From Arthrobotrys musiformis (lineage: Eukaryota > Ascomycota > Orbiliomycetes > Orbiliales > Orbiliaceae), in NCBI GenBank assembly GCA_036971715.1, contig JAVHJL010000001.1, positions 1,178,001 through 1,242,000 of the forward strand: a DNA stretch of 64,000 nt, in the 5' to 3' direction. A program made the position numbers and the translations under genes. Each line of letters opens with the position of its first letter. Positions within the stretch are counted from its first letter, which is position 1. Positions 45,428 to 58,136 of this stretch are shown one piece after another. The notes under the pieces are model-generated. The model ran no database searches, was not told the origin of the DNA, and saw nothing but the letters and a program-made list of their open reading frames with translations.

Positions 45428-48187
45428 TACCATTGTGCATCCGCCACCTTGGTTCGATTCGCGCGAACAACCTTCAAGCTTCATATGATTCCTTCTCTTC
45501 GAAGTATTCGGTCTGGCGAGTTTTGAGTCGAGCATCCATTCTCATCAACAGCATTACTGTAGGCGTATCTGGGATTCATCGCATTGGGATAATTTTTTCT
45601 TCTGGTTAAGTCTGCATGGGGTATAAACAAAAAAGAACGGCAGCGGGTATTATATTCAGCATAAGTATAAGAGTTTTTAGTTTTTTTCAAGAAGGTGTGT
45701 ATAGAGGACATCAAGGGAATGCATGGCATGGCATGGCATTTGGTCTGGCAGTTGTAGAGTTCAGAGGCAGAATCGAATCTATTTTCATCCCGAATGGAAC
45801 AAAATGCAATTCCCATCTGAAGCCGAGTGCGAGTGTGATTGATGATTGATTGATTGATGGTTTTGTTTTTTGTGATGAAGCAGAGAACCTGGCCTGGCGC
45901 CATGGCACGAAACGCTGCTTGCTGCGCATGCATTAGCACATTAACCGCCCAACGTCTTATGCTTGACACACCTTCGTTTTTACCAAGCAGAACAACCAAC
46001 CGGGACATCCTCCATGCTCCTTCTTACGCAGCGACTCGGAACGGGAAATAACTCAGTGCAGAAAGGGAATTCGCAAAAAGAGTAACTTACAAAAGTACGG
46101 CGAGGTTGAGGCACTGCTGCAGCGCTGGTCCGAACCAATCAATGCATCCGTTGCAAGGCGAACCTCCCACATGCCACGGGCTCTCCTGCCATGAACGTCT
46201 TTCAATTGACATGGCCATTTCAAAGATATGGATCCCACTGTACGGTACTGCTGCAAGCATTCTGTACAACAATATGGATACATGGCGCTCGAACCGAGCG
46301 CTATGTGGGGGGTGTCTCGAAGTATCGAGTTTATCAATGTACATGCCTCGTACCCGTCCTTAACGTCCTACGTTCCAAAGATACCACGGCTCCAACCACG
46401 GGTGAACAAACTATGATCATTCGTCCGTACCTCGTGTCGATTATCCTAGCTGAGATGGATACGTAAAATAAGTACGTACATATACTCTACGCATGCTTGA
46501 GAGATTCCCACGAGAGCTCGCACTTTTTTTCTCTTTCTGAAACGTACGGATACGCAAACACTGGCTCTGCAGCTGTGTATCCGTACCGATATATCCATCC
46601 CGTTGGACCTGCCGGGTAAGAAAATGCCGACTGAAAGCGCTAAGGCCCATTGGATTTCCAAGCTGACATGCACACTATCGCATTTGAGGGGTAGATATTA
46701 GGGTATACTTTTTCTCTCTTTCATCTTCGAAGAGAGGGGTGAAAGTAGCCCCTCATACGTCCCACCCTTACATATGCACATACATCTGTATGTATATGTG
46801 CAATGAGGTGTCACTTGCGCACGGGATTTCCAGTTAGCCACTGGTTTCTATTTGAGTTTCTGCAATATGCAAGATGCAACAAATTTAATACGAGGAGGGA
46901 AAAAAAAATTCTGCCAGCTGCAGGCTAGAATGCCTTGAGGCAGAAAACGGTCGACTATGGGCGTGTGCTTTAGCCTTTCTTGAAACAGCCGCTCGGATCT
47001 AGCGCACACAAAGAGCCGTAGTGTCGATATTCTAGGCATGGTTGAATCAAGGAGGTCTGATGGGGAGTCCATGCTGCTGCTCCTGAGAAGGTGGGATGTC
47101 CTTTTGAGGGACTGCTTGCATCCCCTCGGCGCATCTTTTTTCTTATTTCTTGCTTCCAATTCATCCTCACAGAGACAAATCACAAAGTTTGATCCACATC
47201 ACACGCCATGCTATCTCGGACTCTAAGAACCGGAAACACTTGTGTGCGATACTCTTTTGGGATTTGCGGGACTGAGCTAAGGGGACAGTCTCAAGCGGAT
47301 GAACCAGATTCTCGGGTCCATTGGGGTCACGATCCCTCCGTGAAGCGAATCAGAAGCCACACCGGCCAAATAGACCCGGTAGACGAAGCCCAACTTCTGC
47401 AGAGTTCCTCGCTGGCGTCTGATGCCTAAGTGAAGAGCCTCTTTTGCTGGGTTCTGTTCCCCGAAGTTTCCCCACTGACTTTGCATTATTTTTTATATGC
47501 AGCTTCTACAGTTCGAACGAAGTGTGGAATGGACGTCCGTCTTGGAAGTTGAGTTGCGTTGCACCGTTTCTCTCGGCATATTTGCCGCTAACTTGCTAAA
47601 GACACTCATCCAAGCCCCTCCACACACCCACTTGTAACGCCAGGAAATCCGCAGGGTGGATACGGGCAGGTTCGATCTGTCCCAGTACCTTGGTGCTTCA
47701 GACAGGGCGAGACAGTCCTGTGCATATTAACCAACGGAATACTCGGGGGGGAACTACTACTACCCAGTACACAGCAGTGTTGTTCGACGCTCCGAAAACC
47801 ACATAGTGTCCGATAATCCGTCTGAACACTAGTTCGGGAGGCAAAAGAACCGCAGGCTTAGGCAGAGGCGGTAATATTCCTAAGAACGGTCACCGCTGAC
47901 GCGTAGAAATCCTAACCAAAGGGGGGAAATTTCCTATCGTCGGCATGCCGAGTGAGAGGGCATAATCAAACGCTCGCTTGGCTTGTGACAGGTGAGATTT
48001 TAAATCCGGTGGGACCAATAGCCTATGCCCTCAACCGAAGTTCCTCACCACATCCCGTTATCGTCTTTTAATATCACCCTCTGGTCCGCAGCTCGTGCCA
48101 CAGGAAACTCCAGCTTCCAGCCTTCAGCCCTCCAATTGATACACAAAATACCTAATATCATCGCGTCCCGCATCCCCTGAATTGAAA
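45428..48187. other. Intergenic region with simple repeats
   Basis: No gene recognised. Simple repeats: GCATG units at 45720-45739 and GATT units at 45836-45856. A region near 46090-46350 is open in several frames on both strands, one encoding HVGGSPCNGCIDWFGP on the minus strand with a GTAAGT donor next to it. No complete gene could be built. The last ~150 bases are the promoter of the next gene. Confidence 0.4.
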
Positions 48188-49242
48188 ATGGCGGTCAGTG
48201 TTGATGCCAATCACGTTCGCCTCGCGAAAACGCTGCTTGCGTATTTCGGTGGGGCCTTCGTTTTATACTGCCTGCTTAGGCTGCTGACTGCCATCTTTGC
48301 CATCTTTATCCAACCTGGAAAATCGGTCTGTTTTTTCCTCTGACCAATTTAATGTTTCTGGAATTTTGCCAATTGACTATTTCACTTTTCTAGCTCAGCA
48401 AATTCGGACCCAAGGGATCCTGGGCTGTTGTAACAGGTGCCTCGGATGGTATCGGTAAAGAGTTCGTCTACCAACTGGCAGCAAAGGGCTTCAATATTCT
48501 TCTGATCTCTCGTACCGCTTCAAAACTGGAGGAAATTGGCAAAGATCTCGAAGCAAAATATAAAATTCAAACGGAATATCTGCCAATTGACTTTGCTCAG
48601 AACCTCGACGAGGACTACAAGAAGATTGCTACCCGAGTTGGTGTGAAGGATGTCTCGATTCTGGTCAACAATGTCGGAAAAAGCTATGATATGCCCACCC
48701 AATTCCTAATTACCGAAGAAACCGTTATTCAAGATATTATCACGATCAACTGCACCGCCACTCTTCGTGTAACGAAGGCTGTTGTTCCTGGGATGGTTGC
48801 CCGCAAGCGAGGGCTTATTCTTACGATGGGATCTTTCGCTGGCTTGACCCCAACTCCACTCCTCGCTGCATACTCTGGAAGCAAGGCCTTCCTCACCAGC
48901 TGGTCCGCTGCATTGGCCTCTGAGTTGAAGCCACATGGCATCCACGTCGACCTTGTCCAAAGCTACCTCGTTACCTCTGCCATGTCTAAAGTTCGACGGA
49001 CAAGCTTGACAATCCCGAATCCGAAGGCTTTCGTAAAGGCAACCCTTGGAAAGATCGGCGTCTATGTTGGAAACACCGTTGGAGTTGTTACACCGTACTG
49101 GAGCCACGCCGTCATGGCCTGGGCCTTGGAGAACCTCGCCGGTGTCGGTAGCGCAACTGTCGTCAATACTAACAAGACCATGCACGAGGACATCCGAAAG
49201 CGGTCTTTGAAGAAGCAAGAAAGGGAGGCCAAGAAACAGTAA
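48188..49242 (+). CDS. IFA38: Very-long-chain 3-oxoacyl-CoA reductase
   Basis: Exons 48188-48325 and 48394-49242 give 328 residues. The enzyme is a short-chain dehydrogenase of the ER membrane that performs the second step of each fatty-acid elongation cycle, reducing 3-ketoacyl-CoA with NADPH for very-long-chain fatty acid and sphingolipid synthesis. The N-terminal membrane helix is AKTLLAYFGGAFVLYCLLRL. The nucleotide-binding motif TGASDGIG spans 60-67, NNVG follows, and the catalytic Ser193, Tyr206 and Lys210 lie in MGSFAG and YSGSK. The Lys/Glu-rich C-terminus is typical of cytosol-facing ER tails. The intron removes 68 nt in phase 0. Confidence 0.95.
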
Positions 49243-50188
49243 ATAGAATAGCGTTCGAACGACGATTAAAGCATGGCATCTCGTTTATACTACGGTATCT
49301 AATCGGTGGTGCACACGTGGCTTTGGCTGTTACGGATACTCGAAGACTCGAGAATCACACCTCTTTCTAATGAAAACATGGAGACGCGATGATGGTTGGG
49401 ACGAACGTTCGTGTATAATATAACTGTGACAGGCGGACACGTGAGAAAGGCGGGTATGAAATGGACGGCAAAAGCATCAATGGCTTCTTTGGTTTTTATA
49501 TGTATATTCTCTTTTTAATATAGACCTCATCGAGTATTGCACGTGCCATCCACCCACATCCCTACCAGTATACCATAAAATACCTCTCTCCTTAAGTACT
49601 TAGGTAAGTATATACTCGGTGTTCATAGTTCCACTTTGTATCTCCTGGACTTCATGCCACTTAAGCCACAGTTGTACCAACCAACCGGTGGCTCGGGCTG
49701 GTCGATGAGGAAGGGCAGCGCAGTTTCAGTGATGGGAAGCCTGCTCAAGCGAGAAGGCGAGGGACGGTTGCTGTGTTGGCGAAATTTCTCGCGTTTTTTG
49801 GTGTAAACACCAACAACCACTTCATCCTCATCTTCATCTTCACCTTCATCTTCAATCCTTGACACCCATCTCCATCGCCTCCCCCCAACCCTTCCTCACC
49901 CATCGCCACATCTTGCGACACGTTTTTCGGCCATTTTAGTCGCTCAATTAGGCTGGTGTGCGCCCATTCTCGACCCTTCTCGACCCGTCGGCCGAATTGA
50001 ATCGTCCGCGAAACTGCGTCTGCTACTTTTCTTCAGGAGAAAGAGAGCGCCTCATTCCTTTTCATTCTCGAGTAAACGGGAACCGGCGAGCAGGCGTATC
50101 CACGACCGAGATCGAGATTTGTCTGCAGTGCTGATACCAACACCGGCTGCCGTGAACCTTCTCAGAGGTACTTGAGCTTGCCGTCATC
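49243..50188. other. Intergenic, 3' flank of IFA38 and promoter/leader of NUP170
   Basis: An 80-codon minus frame (49623-49865) with an acidic GEDEDEDE run has no in-frame ATG and is not called. The final 200 bases are the probable leader of the nucleoporin gene. Confidence 0.5.
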
Positions 50189-53100
50189 ATGGAGGCTCAA
50201 AGCGAGTACCCAAGTTTCTTCTATAATAACATGGCAGGGCCGCCAGTTGCCGCTCCACCGGCTGCTTCACGTCAGGAGATCGCCACGGCTCAGCCAAGGT
50301 ATAGCCTGGAGCGACCTGCCCAGCAGCAATCACCAGCACAACCTCAATATCCTGCCCTTCCTCAGACCCAACCACAGCCACGTTCGACGATGAGCTTTGG
50401 GCCTGCAGGATCGATGAGAGACCCCAGGTATCAGAATGCCCTGGTCCCAGTACAGGCGCCTCCATCAACAGACAACCTCAAACCGATCCCGAGGGCGGCA
50501 AAGACGGTAAACGATAGTCTCAATGCTGAAACCAGGTACCCCGAGCTGGACAAAATTCTAGCCCATGGAATATCGTACCAATACGAAAATATGGACCAGG
50601 AACGGGCTCCTTTCCATAGAACAAATCTTTTCGAAATACCAGACCAAATCTTCGAAGCATATAATCAGGTCCAGGTACTCACCAAAATGGGGTTGTTCGC
50701 GGAAATTGGCAGGGCCTGGATTGTAGTGGACCATATGCTGTACCTTTGGAACTTCTCCAGTGGCGGAGATTTCCAGGAGTACGCAGAGCCCTCCAGAAAC
50801 AATATATTAGCAGTCAATCTTCTCAAACCACGACCAGGGGTTTTTGTGGACAGCGTTACGCATATCCTCCTCGTCGCAACCAGCACGGATATCAACATCT
50901 TGGGCGTTGCAGCGACTCCAAATGGCCGGCCGTTCAATGGTTGCGATCTTCAAATCTATAAGACAAATATGGCCCTGAGCGCCAAGGGTGTCAACATCAA
51001 CATCATCGAAGGCTCTGCCAAGACCGGTAGAATATTTTTCACCGGTACTCTGGACAATGAAGTTTACGAATTGACGTATCAGGAGCAGGAAGGCTGGTTT
51101 CAACCTAGGTGTGGGAAGATCTGCCATACGCAAACTGGTATAATAGCCCAATTCGCGCCCAAGATCTCCTTCCTTTCTGGCCCTCAAACTTCGGAGCATA
51201 CGATTCAGATGGTGATTGATGATACCCGCAACCTTCTTTACACTCTCTCTTCGACCTCAACAATCAGGGTTTTCCACATGGGCCCTGGTAATGTCCTGAC
51301 TCTGGCAATAACGATACCTTTCGAAAGAGCTTTATCACATATCAGGGTTACACATGGCCTCCCTAAAGTTTTGGATCGCACAACGCCATTTGTTTCCATT
51401 AGCGTCGTCACATCCCAACAAGGGCGAAGAGCCAATCTTGTTGGGACGACGACAACCGGTTGCAGAATGTACTTCAGTGCTGCTTCTGCGTATGGGTCCG
51501 GCTATGGCGGTGATAGGCCACCCTCCGATATGCAGGCGACCCATCTTCGCCTGCCCCCAGTTGCAGTCGGTGAGAAGAGCAGAAATTCTCAGGACCTTGG
51601 CGGATCGTCTGCTTTAGGTACGACCCGCAAAGCAGCGGTTTTTGCTCCCGGTTATTTCATTTGCTGTGTTGGAAAAGAAGAACTCTCCGATACCATATAT
51701 ATGGCGGCCCCGGATTCTGCCAAGATCCTTTTCACATCCGACATGACACAGAGCCAAGTAACTCTGTGGGAAGTCGGGTCGTGGCTTGATCCTGAAAGCC
51801 GAATCGAGGCTATCCAACCAATGACTTCTGCATTCGCCGCCACCCCGACCCCTGGTGGCTTTGGGAATGAAATGGCTGTTCAGTTCGATCAAGCTCCCAC
51901 AGAAATTGCGATCCTAACAAGCAACGGAATCCACATCATCAAACGCCGTAGATATGTTGAAATTCTTGCAAACATGATTAAGTACGGTTCCTCGAACCCC
52001 AGCAGTCTTGGTGTGGAGGGAGAGGTTCGTAAATTTTTCGAGTCATACGGCAGGGCAGAGGCCTGTGCTACCGCCTTAGCAGTCGCTTGTGGTGCACTAT
52101 CTGCGGATTCGTTTGATTCCCGTGCCATTGGTAAAGTCACGGATACAGAAATAGCTGAATTGGCCCGAAAGTTCTTTATCGAATTCGGCGGGAAGGCTCG
52201 TGTCGAGAACGAGTACGATTCAACGTCGGCGCCATCCTTGGACAGCGTTAGAGTATCTGGCCGACATGATGGCCTGGCGCTGTACACCACCCGGATCGTT
52301 CGTTCGATATGGAAAGTTCATATCGTTAATTCCGCAGCCACCCCTGGTGGTGGGGAGACCTTCTCGGGAGCAGTTCCTGTTTCCAAACTTCAGATTATAC
52401 AAGAACAGCTGCAGAGACTTTCTGAGTTCCTGGCAGAAAACCGGACCTATATCGAGGGTCTGTCCGGAGCCGACTCTCTCATGCGTGTTGGCACACGTGT
52501 TGAAGAAGTAGCCCAGCAGGCTGAGCACCGAGCGCTTCATTCCCTAGTCCAGCTTATTTCGGCGATGATTGAAGGCATCTCGTTCGTCTTAACGCTGCTT
52601 GAAGATAAGCTAGACGAGGTCATTGGGCTTCTTCCAGATACCATAAAGCCCCAGGTGAAGGAGTTGACATTCGAGGGGTTGTTCACCACAGATGCTGGTC
52701 GTGCTCTGGCTAAGGAGCTTATCGCGGCGATGGTTAATCGCAACATCCAAGCCGGCGCGAGCGTCGACATAGTGGCCGATACCTTACGAAAACGGTGTGG
52801 CAGTTTCTGCAGTGCTGACGATGTCGTTCTCTACAAGGCGATTGAGCAGCTTAGAAAGGCTAGGGATACAGTGGATATAGATACTAAGTCTCGTTTGTTA
52901 CAAGAGAGCGAGCATCTATTCTCTCAGGTTGCCTCCACTCTATCCGTTGATACTCTCACGGATGCTATGGGGGAATTCCTTTCTCTCCAGTTCCCTTCTG
53001 GTAGGATCTTACTTGCCTCATATTTCTAAATGAACTTAATCTAACAAAATTCAAAATAGGCGCTATCCGCATTGCTCTCGACGTCGCGAAAGCGTCGGAT

Positions 53101-54480
53101 CGTGGCAACCTAGCCATCGGATATCTCTTGGATGGCTCGCCCATTGAAGACCCCAGACGAAAGCAATACGAAGCAAGATCCGCTATCTATGAAACGATTT
53201 TCCCTGTTCTTGAAGCTCTTGACGAAGAAGCGAGTAGATCGCCGGCCACACTTGATGGTTCTCTTAGTGACTCCCAGCTCCGACACCAGGTTGCGTATCA
53301 AGTCGTCTGGGACTCCAACGACGAGGTCTTCCAATCTTGCCTGTTTGACTGGTTCTTCTCAAGAGGGTTGTCGGAGAAATTGCTCAGCTTCGAAGGTCCA
53401 ACAATTGTCCCATATCTCAAGCGGCGTGCCTCCAACTCCATTCAACATGCTGATTTGCTTTGGCAATACTACTCCCGCCGGGAAATTTTCTACGACGCTG
53501 CCTTTACTCTTCGGGAATTGGCTATGAGCAACTTCCCGATCGAGCTTGATAGGCGTATTGAATATCTTAGCAGGGCACGAGGTCTCAGCAACTGCCGCTG
53601 CCCAGTTGGCTCCCGCCAGGCCATGAATGAGCTTCTACAGAAGATTCAGGAGGCGATGGATGTTGCCATGATACAAGCCGACATCCTAAGAAAAGTCAAG
53701 GATGACTCTAGAATCAGTGCCAACAAACTGGAGAGTCTCGTCGAGCAGCTGGATGGTGAATTGCTCCCTTTGACTGATGTAAGTTCTTCTCCTTTCTCCC
53801 CTCATACATGACAAAAGCTAAGAATCATATCTAATTTTATTTAGCTGTTCAACCGCTTCGCCGATGCTTACGGTTACTGGGATATCTGCCTCCAAATCTT
53901 CCAAGGGGCGGATTACCACGGTACCCACGAAATCAAGCGGGTCTGGCAAAACCTGCTCACGAAGCTCCACACTGACGCCGCAGCTGACCAATCGAAGAAT
54001 GTCCATGAGGTCGTCTCAGACGAATTCCGAAATTTGGGTCACCGATTCTCGCTTTCGGAGTATATCTTCCCACCCGAAGATCTTGTCCCTATGTTGGAAA
54101 TATTCGCTGTTGAGAAAGTCCCAGATACTATGCATACCTCATGGGTTCCACAGACCTTCTTGGATGCCGGGGTCAGTGCAGAATTGTTGCTCCGTATCCT
54201 TGACGCCATGTTTTACCGTGATGAGGTTCCCTTTAAGGGTTCGCACCGAAAGAGGCTTGTCAGAGACGCTGTTTATGTTGCCGACAAGTGGTTCAGAACC
54301 GCAGTCAAGAAGAGGACTAAAACAACCGTGTTTGGTGGTGTAGACCAGGTTGAGGGAGGATTTAAGAAACACTATGTTGTCCAGACATTGGAAAGATATA
54401 AGAGCATTCTGAGTGGCCCAGCTGATCAAGCTCTTGCAGAGAAACTTGACATGCTTTTGAACGACATTAGAAGGGGTTGA
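50189..54480 (+). CDS. NUP170: Inner-ring nucleoporin of the Nup155/Nup170/Nup157 family
   Basis: Exons 50189-53000, 53060-53778 and 53845-54480 give 1,388 residues; introns are 59 and 66 nt and in phase. The protein is a scaffold of the nuclear pore inner ring that contacts the membrane and other inner-ring nucleoporins. A Gln/Pro-rich N-terminal tail (about 1-90) precedes the conserved ELDKILAHGISYQY segment. The N-terminal beta-propeller domain follows (about 110-600, with IGRAWIVVDHMLYLWNF, LLVATSTDINILGV and FFTGTLDNEVYEL). A long alpha-helical solenoid ends in SGPADQALAEKLDMLLNDI. Length matches the family (about 1,300-1,500). Confidence 0.96.
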
Positions 54481-55900
54481 ATCTGAAGGGGTTTTGTTGT
54501 TCTCTTTTTTCTTCTTTCATTTCGATATGAATATTTAACATACGCGAACGTTTTCTTATCATGGAGTTTTGTTTACTGTCCTATCAAACCTAATTGCGCA
54601 CGACGACAAAGAATGACGAGAAAAAGAATCAACCTTTTTTCTGAGGTTTCTTCCCAAATATGTCGACCTAATGTTTTTGTACACTGCAATATTTAACAGT
54701 CTTCTTGTTTTTGACCTTGTTTTACCTCGTTTTTTTTTTGTTTTTTTGTTCTTTTATCTTCCTTCTCCCTTGTTACTACATCTATGTATTTTCTGTGAGC
54801 CATGCGGACAAAAAGACGAGCGAAGAATTGTGTACAATAGATATTTTATTTCGTTCCCTCGCCCGCGCCTTCATTCTACCATTCTACCATTCTATTCTTA
54901 CTCCCTCTTCTCCTCTTTTGCTTCTTCATTTTTAGCTTTATGCATAGCTAGTTTCCCCCCTTGAATCTAATCGTGCACGAACGTTATAAATTTCATAAAG
55001 ATACACGTCATCAATCCTCCAATGCTCCTACAAACAGAAGCTGAAATCTCTATACCATATCCCCCCCCCCCCCCCCAACAGCTTCGGCTTTCGTGAGGAC
55101 TGGAGTACACATACATAGTAATTTTATGAAACTGAACAGAGAAAAAGGATAATAAAAATCAAATGTCAAAAACGCTAAAAACGTGTTGAAACGCCTTTTT
55201 TATGAATCCTGCCCCCCCTTCCCATCCGTCCGTCGCCTTTGGTCCTTTGGGTTTTTTCTCCCATGGTTTTTTGGTTTCTGCGGTTGAAAGTAATGTAGTA
55301 ACACGAAACAGGTACGATATGCAATGTTGAAGAAATAGAAATAGTTAGAACGCCGAAGACAGGAATAATAGTAGTAATTGAACAGGGTTGTTGAATGTAG
55401 GAAGATATGCTATGCCAGTGTGAGATATTATGAGGGGGGTGTGGTCCGATAAAAAAGTAGAACCGACGAGACTCGATAGTTATTGTTGAAGAATAACTTT
55501 AGCTTGAGCCGTCACACACCCCTCCATGTCCCATAAAGATTCTTTTATAAAAAAATTATTCGTTGAAGACTTTTCAGGCATTGGAGGCTTTTTTTTGTTT
55601 TGAAGAAGAAGGAAAAATAAAATCGACGGTAGAAAAAGAGGAAAGCATTCTAATTTGTTAAGGAAAACTCCAACTTTTTTTGTTGAAAAATATAAAAAAA
55701 GATTCCCCATGTTGTTGAAACGCCGTTTTGTGTGTGCTCGTTAATGCTTTGGTTTAATTTGTCGTAGATGCGGGGAATAAGACAAGTTGAATTCGTCTCG
55801 GTCGTAACATAATGTTGTTAATGCAATATTAAGTGTTGAATCATGAGGTTGTTAAAACGTAGAAGGAGAAAGAAGATAAAGATGAGTGTCTAGAATCAAC
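54481..55900. other. Convergent 3' flanks of NUP170 and the MTHFR gene
   Basis: 1.4 kb with T- and A-rich runs and a C16 homopolymer; no gene. The longest open frame (97 codons, Phe/Leu-rich) is a by-product of T-richness. Confidence 0.6.
55061..55076. repeat. Homopolymer of 16 C
   Basis: Sixteen consecutive C in the gap between two convergent genes, the same length as the run at 35341-35356. Confidence 0.95.
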
Positions 55901-58136
55901 TTAGGCCGCCGGGGCGCCGTTGGTTATCTCATGGGACGTTCCGTTGGTCGCGGGACCATCAGTGATCTTTAGATTCTGAAGGTATTCATCGACGGGAATC
56001 TTTTCGTTGAGGTTATCGATCTTGAGGTCTTTGAAGAGCTCAAAGATAGCATCGTTGTCCAAGAAATTGTTATTAACTGAAAGAAAAAGTTCATGTTAGC
56101 ATCGCTAGGCTTTTAGCAAGTAAATATGCGGGGTACATACCAATATTAACAAGGAACCAGTTCTCCATTACGGAGCTAATGATATGTCGACTCGCCGAAC
56201 TCGGTGGGTAACAAGCAGCCCAATCTTCTCCAAGGCGGTAGAGCTCATCTTTCCAGGCGAGGAAGCTTATCAACTCGACAATTGTGGGCTGAACGATTTC
56301 CTTGCCGGGGAAAACACCCCAGGTAACGGCGTTTGGACTTCCTCCAGCTGGGGCATTGTGATGCAAAACACCGGCTTTGTTGACAGCGTAATAGGTCAAG
56401 TCGGAGGACCTCTCGATCCTCGTGATGAGCTCACTGAGAACATCCGGAGATACCAAAAGTTCAACATACATCTTCTGGTAGACGTATCCATTCTTTGGGC
56501 CCCATCCGTGGACAGGGTGGGAGGACTTTATGGCATTAAGAGCACACTGGGAGTTCGTGGTAAGGAAACCACGTTTGTTAAGATCTGCGAGTTGTCCCTT
56601 GATAGGATTGGCAGAAGCATCAATTGGGCTGTCAGACCATGGAAGGGAATCCAATTTGCCATCCATGTAGCGGACGAAGAGGTCTGCAATATCTGCGACG
56701 GTCTCTGGACGTCCCCAGAGTTTAATGTTCTGCTCCGTAGTTCCCTTGAGGGCGATACCGTACGTATCGAGCTCGCCGAAGGCAGGAGATCTCGAATCTC
56801 CCCATCTACCGTTGGGGAATTCGTCCCATTCCTGTGTACGGGCAACATATGACTTATGACGGTTCTTCCAGAAGATGGGACGAACGTTTTCTTCCCGCCT
56901 GCCAAGTCCGAGAGACGATTTGAAGGGCAATGCTGGTAGTTCCGGAGCCTCAAGACTGGGCATGAGGTCGAGCCCTTCAAGAACCATGCGTGTTGCTGTA
57001 GCGAGGTTCATGGTGTAGCTAACAGGAAGGTGAGACGTTAGCTAGAAAATTACGTAAAATATTACTGGGGAGAGCGGTTCGTTCCATACAAGTGGAGCTG
57101 GTTGATTCCTACAGCAAGGATCTTTTTGCATAGCTCAACCACAAGATCTCGTCCAATATCTCTGACAGCGACATCATCATTCTTCACTGGTTCAAGGACC
57201 TCCAACCACTTCTCTGGGATATGGATCTTGGTCCAGGTCGCTCTTCGGATGAAAGCGGCATATGTATGTATCGGCATGATTCCTGGGATGATTGGGACGG
57301 TGATTCCCTTCGCCCTGACCTTATTGACCCAGTCTAGGAATATGTCGACATCGTAGAACATCTGAGTGATGATGAAAGTACCGCCCGCATCGATTTTCTC
57401 TTTCAGGTGGTCCAGCAGGACATCTGGATCAACTTCATCGTCACATCCCTCGGGATATCCGGCGACACCGATATCGAAGTAGTCGCCGTATTTTTCGCGA
57501 ATGTGCTTGACGAGGTCCTTGGCGTACCTGAAGCCGCCAGGGACAGCAGACCACTTTTCGTTTTCTCTTGGTGGGTCACCTCGAAGCTGTCAATGGATCA
57601 AAAAAGATGGCGACATCAGTAAAAATCGATCACGCGCCAGGTGCTATTCCGCGGAAAACATACAGCCAAAATGTTGGTGCAACCACCGTTGTAGGCCTCC
57701 TGGAGAGCGTTGTCAACCTTCTCCTTTTCCATGCCGGTGCAGGTCAAGTGCATGCATGTTTCAAGTCCATAGACGGTCTGAGCGACATTCACCATCTCAG
57801 TGGTGAGATTGCTCAGACGACCGCCAGCGTTCCATGTTATGTCGATAAATTGTGGGCCGAAGGAACCCATGCGTTCCATACCTATCAATTGATCATCAGG
57901 TGAGTAACGGGGTTCGATATCAGGCCGGTGTCAGCGATTGCGGTTTCTAACGTACGATCGTAGAGATTTTGGACACCCTATCGGACGAAACAATTAACGT
58001 CAGTGGCGCACGATATCATCCAGAGGATAGGGTGGTATCAGCTACGTACCTGAGCTGTCTTCGGAACATAATACTCAAACGAGAAGCATGGCTTGCCTGC
58101 CTTCTCGCAGGCAGCGATCTTGTCCTTGATATGCAT
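55901..58136 (-). CDS. Methylenetetrahydrofolate reductase
   Basis: Six exons: 58136-58050, 57977-57956 (22 nt), 57881-57664, 57586-57090, 57018-56141 and 56076-55901, all in phase, 625 residues. The enzyme reduces 5,10-methylene- to 5-methyl-tetrahydrofolate with FAD, supplying methyl groups for methionine synthesis. The N-terminal TIM barrel includes the start MHIKDKIAACEKAGKP, GPQFIDITWNAGG, ALRGDPP, VAGYPEG and GINQLHFYTMN. The C-terminal SAM-responsive domain includes WDEFPNGRWGDSRSPAFGEL and ENWFLVNIVNNNF. The usual SFEFFPPKT reads SFEYYVPKT: the Glu (general acid position) is kept but FP is changed to YV. Yeast has Met12 and Met13; which one this matches cannot be decided here. Confidence 0.95.

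Noticed and set aside
46090..46350. Overlapping open frames with a Cys-containing minus-strand peptide next to a GTAAGT donor
   Set aside because: No downstream exon or stop could be joined sensibly, and plus-strand frames are equally open.
54671..54964. 97-codon Phe/Leu-rich frame after NUP170
   Set aside because: Arises from T-rich 3' flank; no homology-like features.
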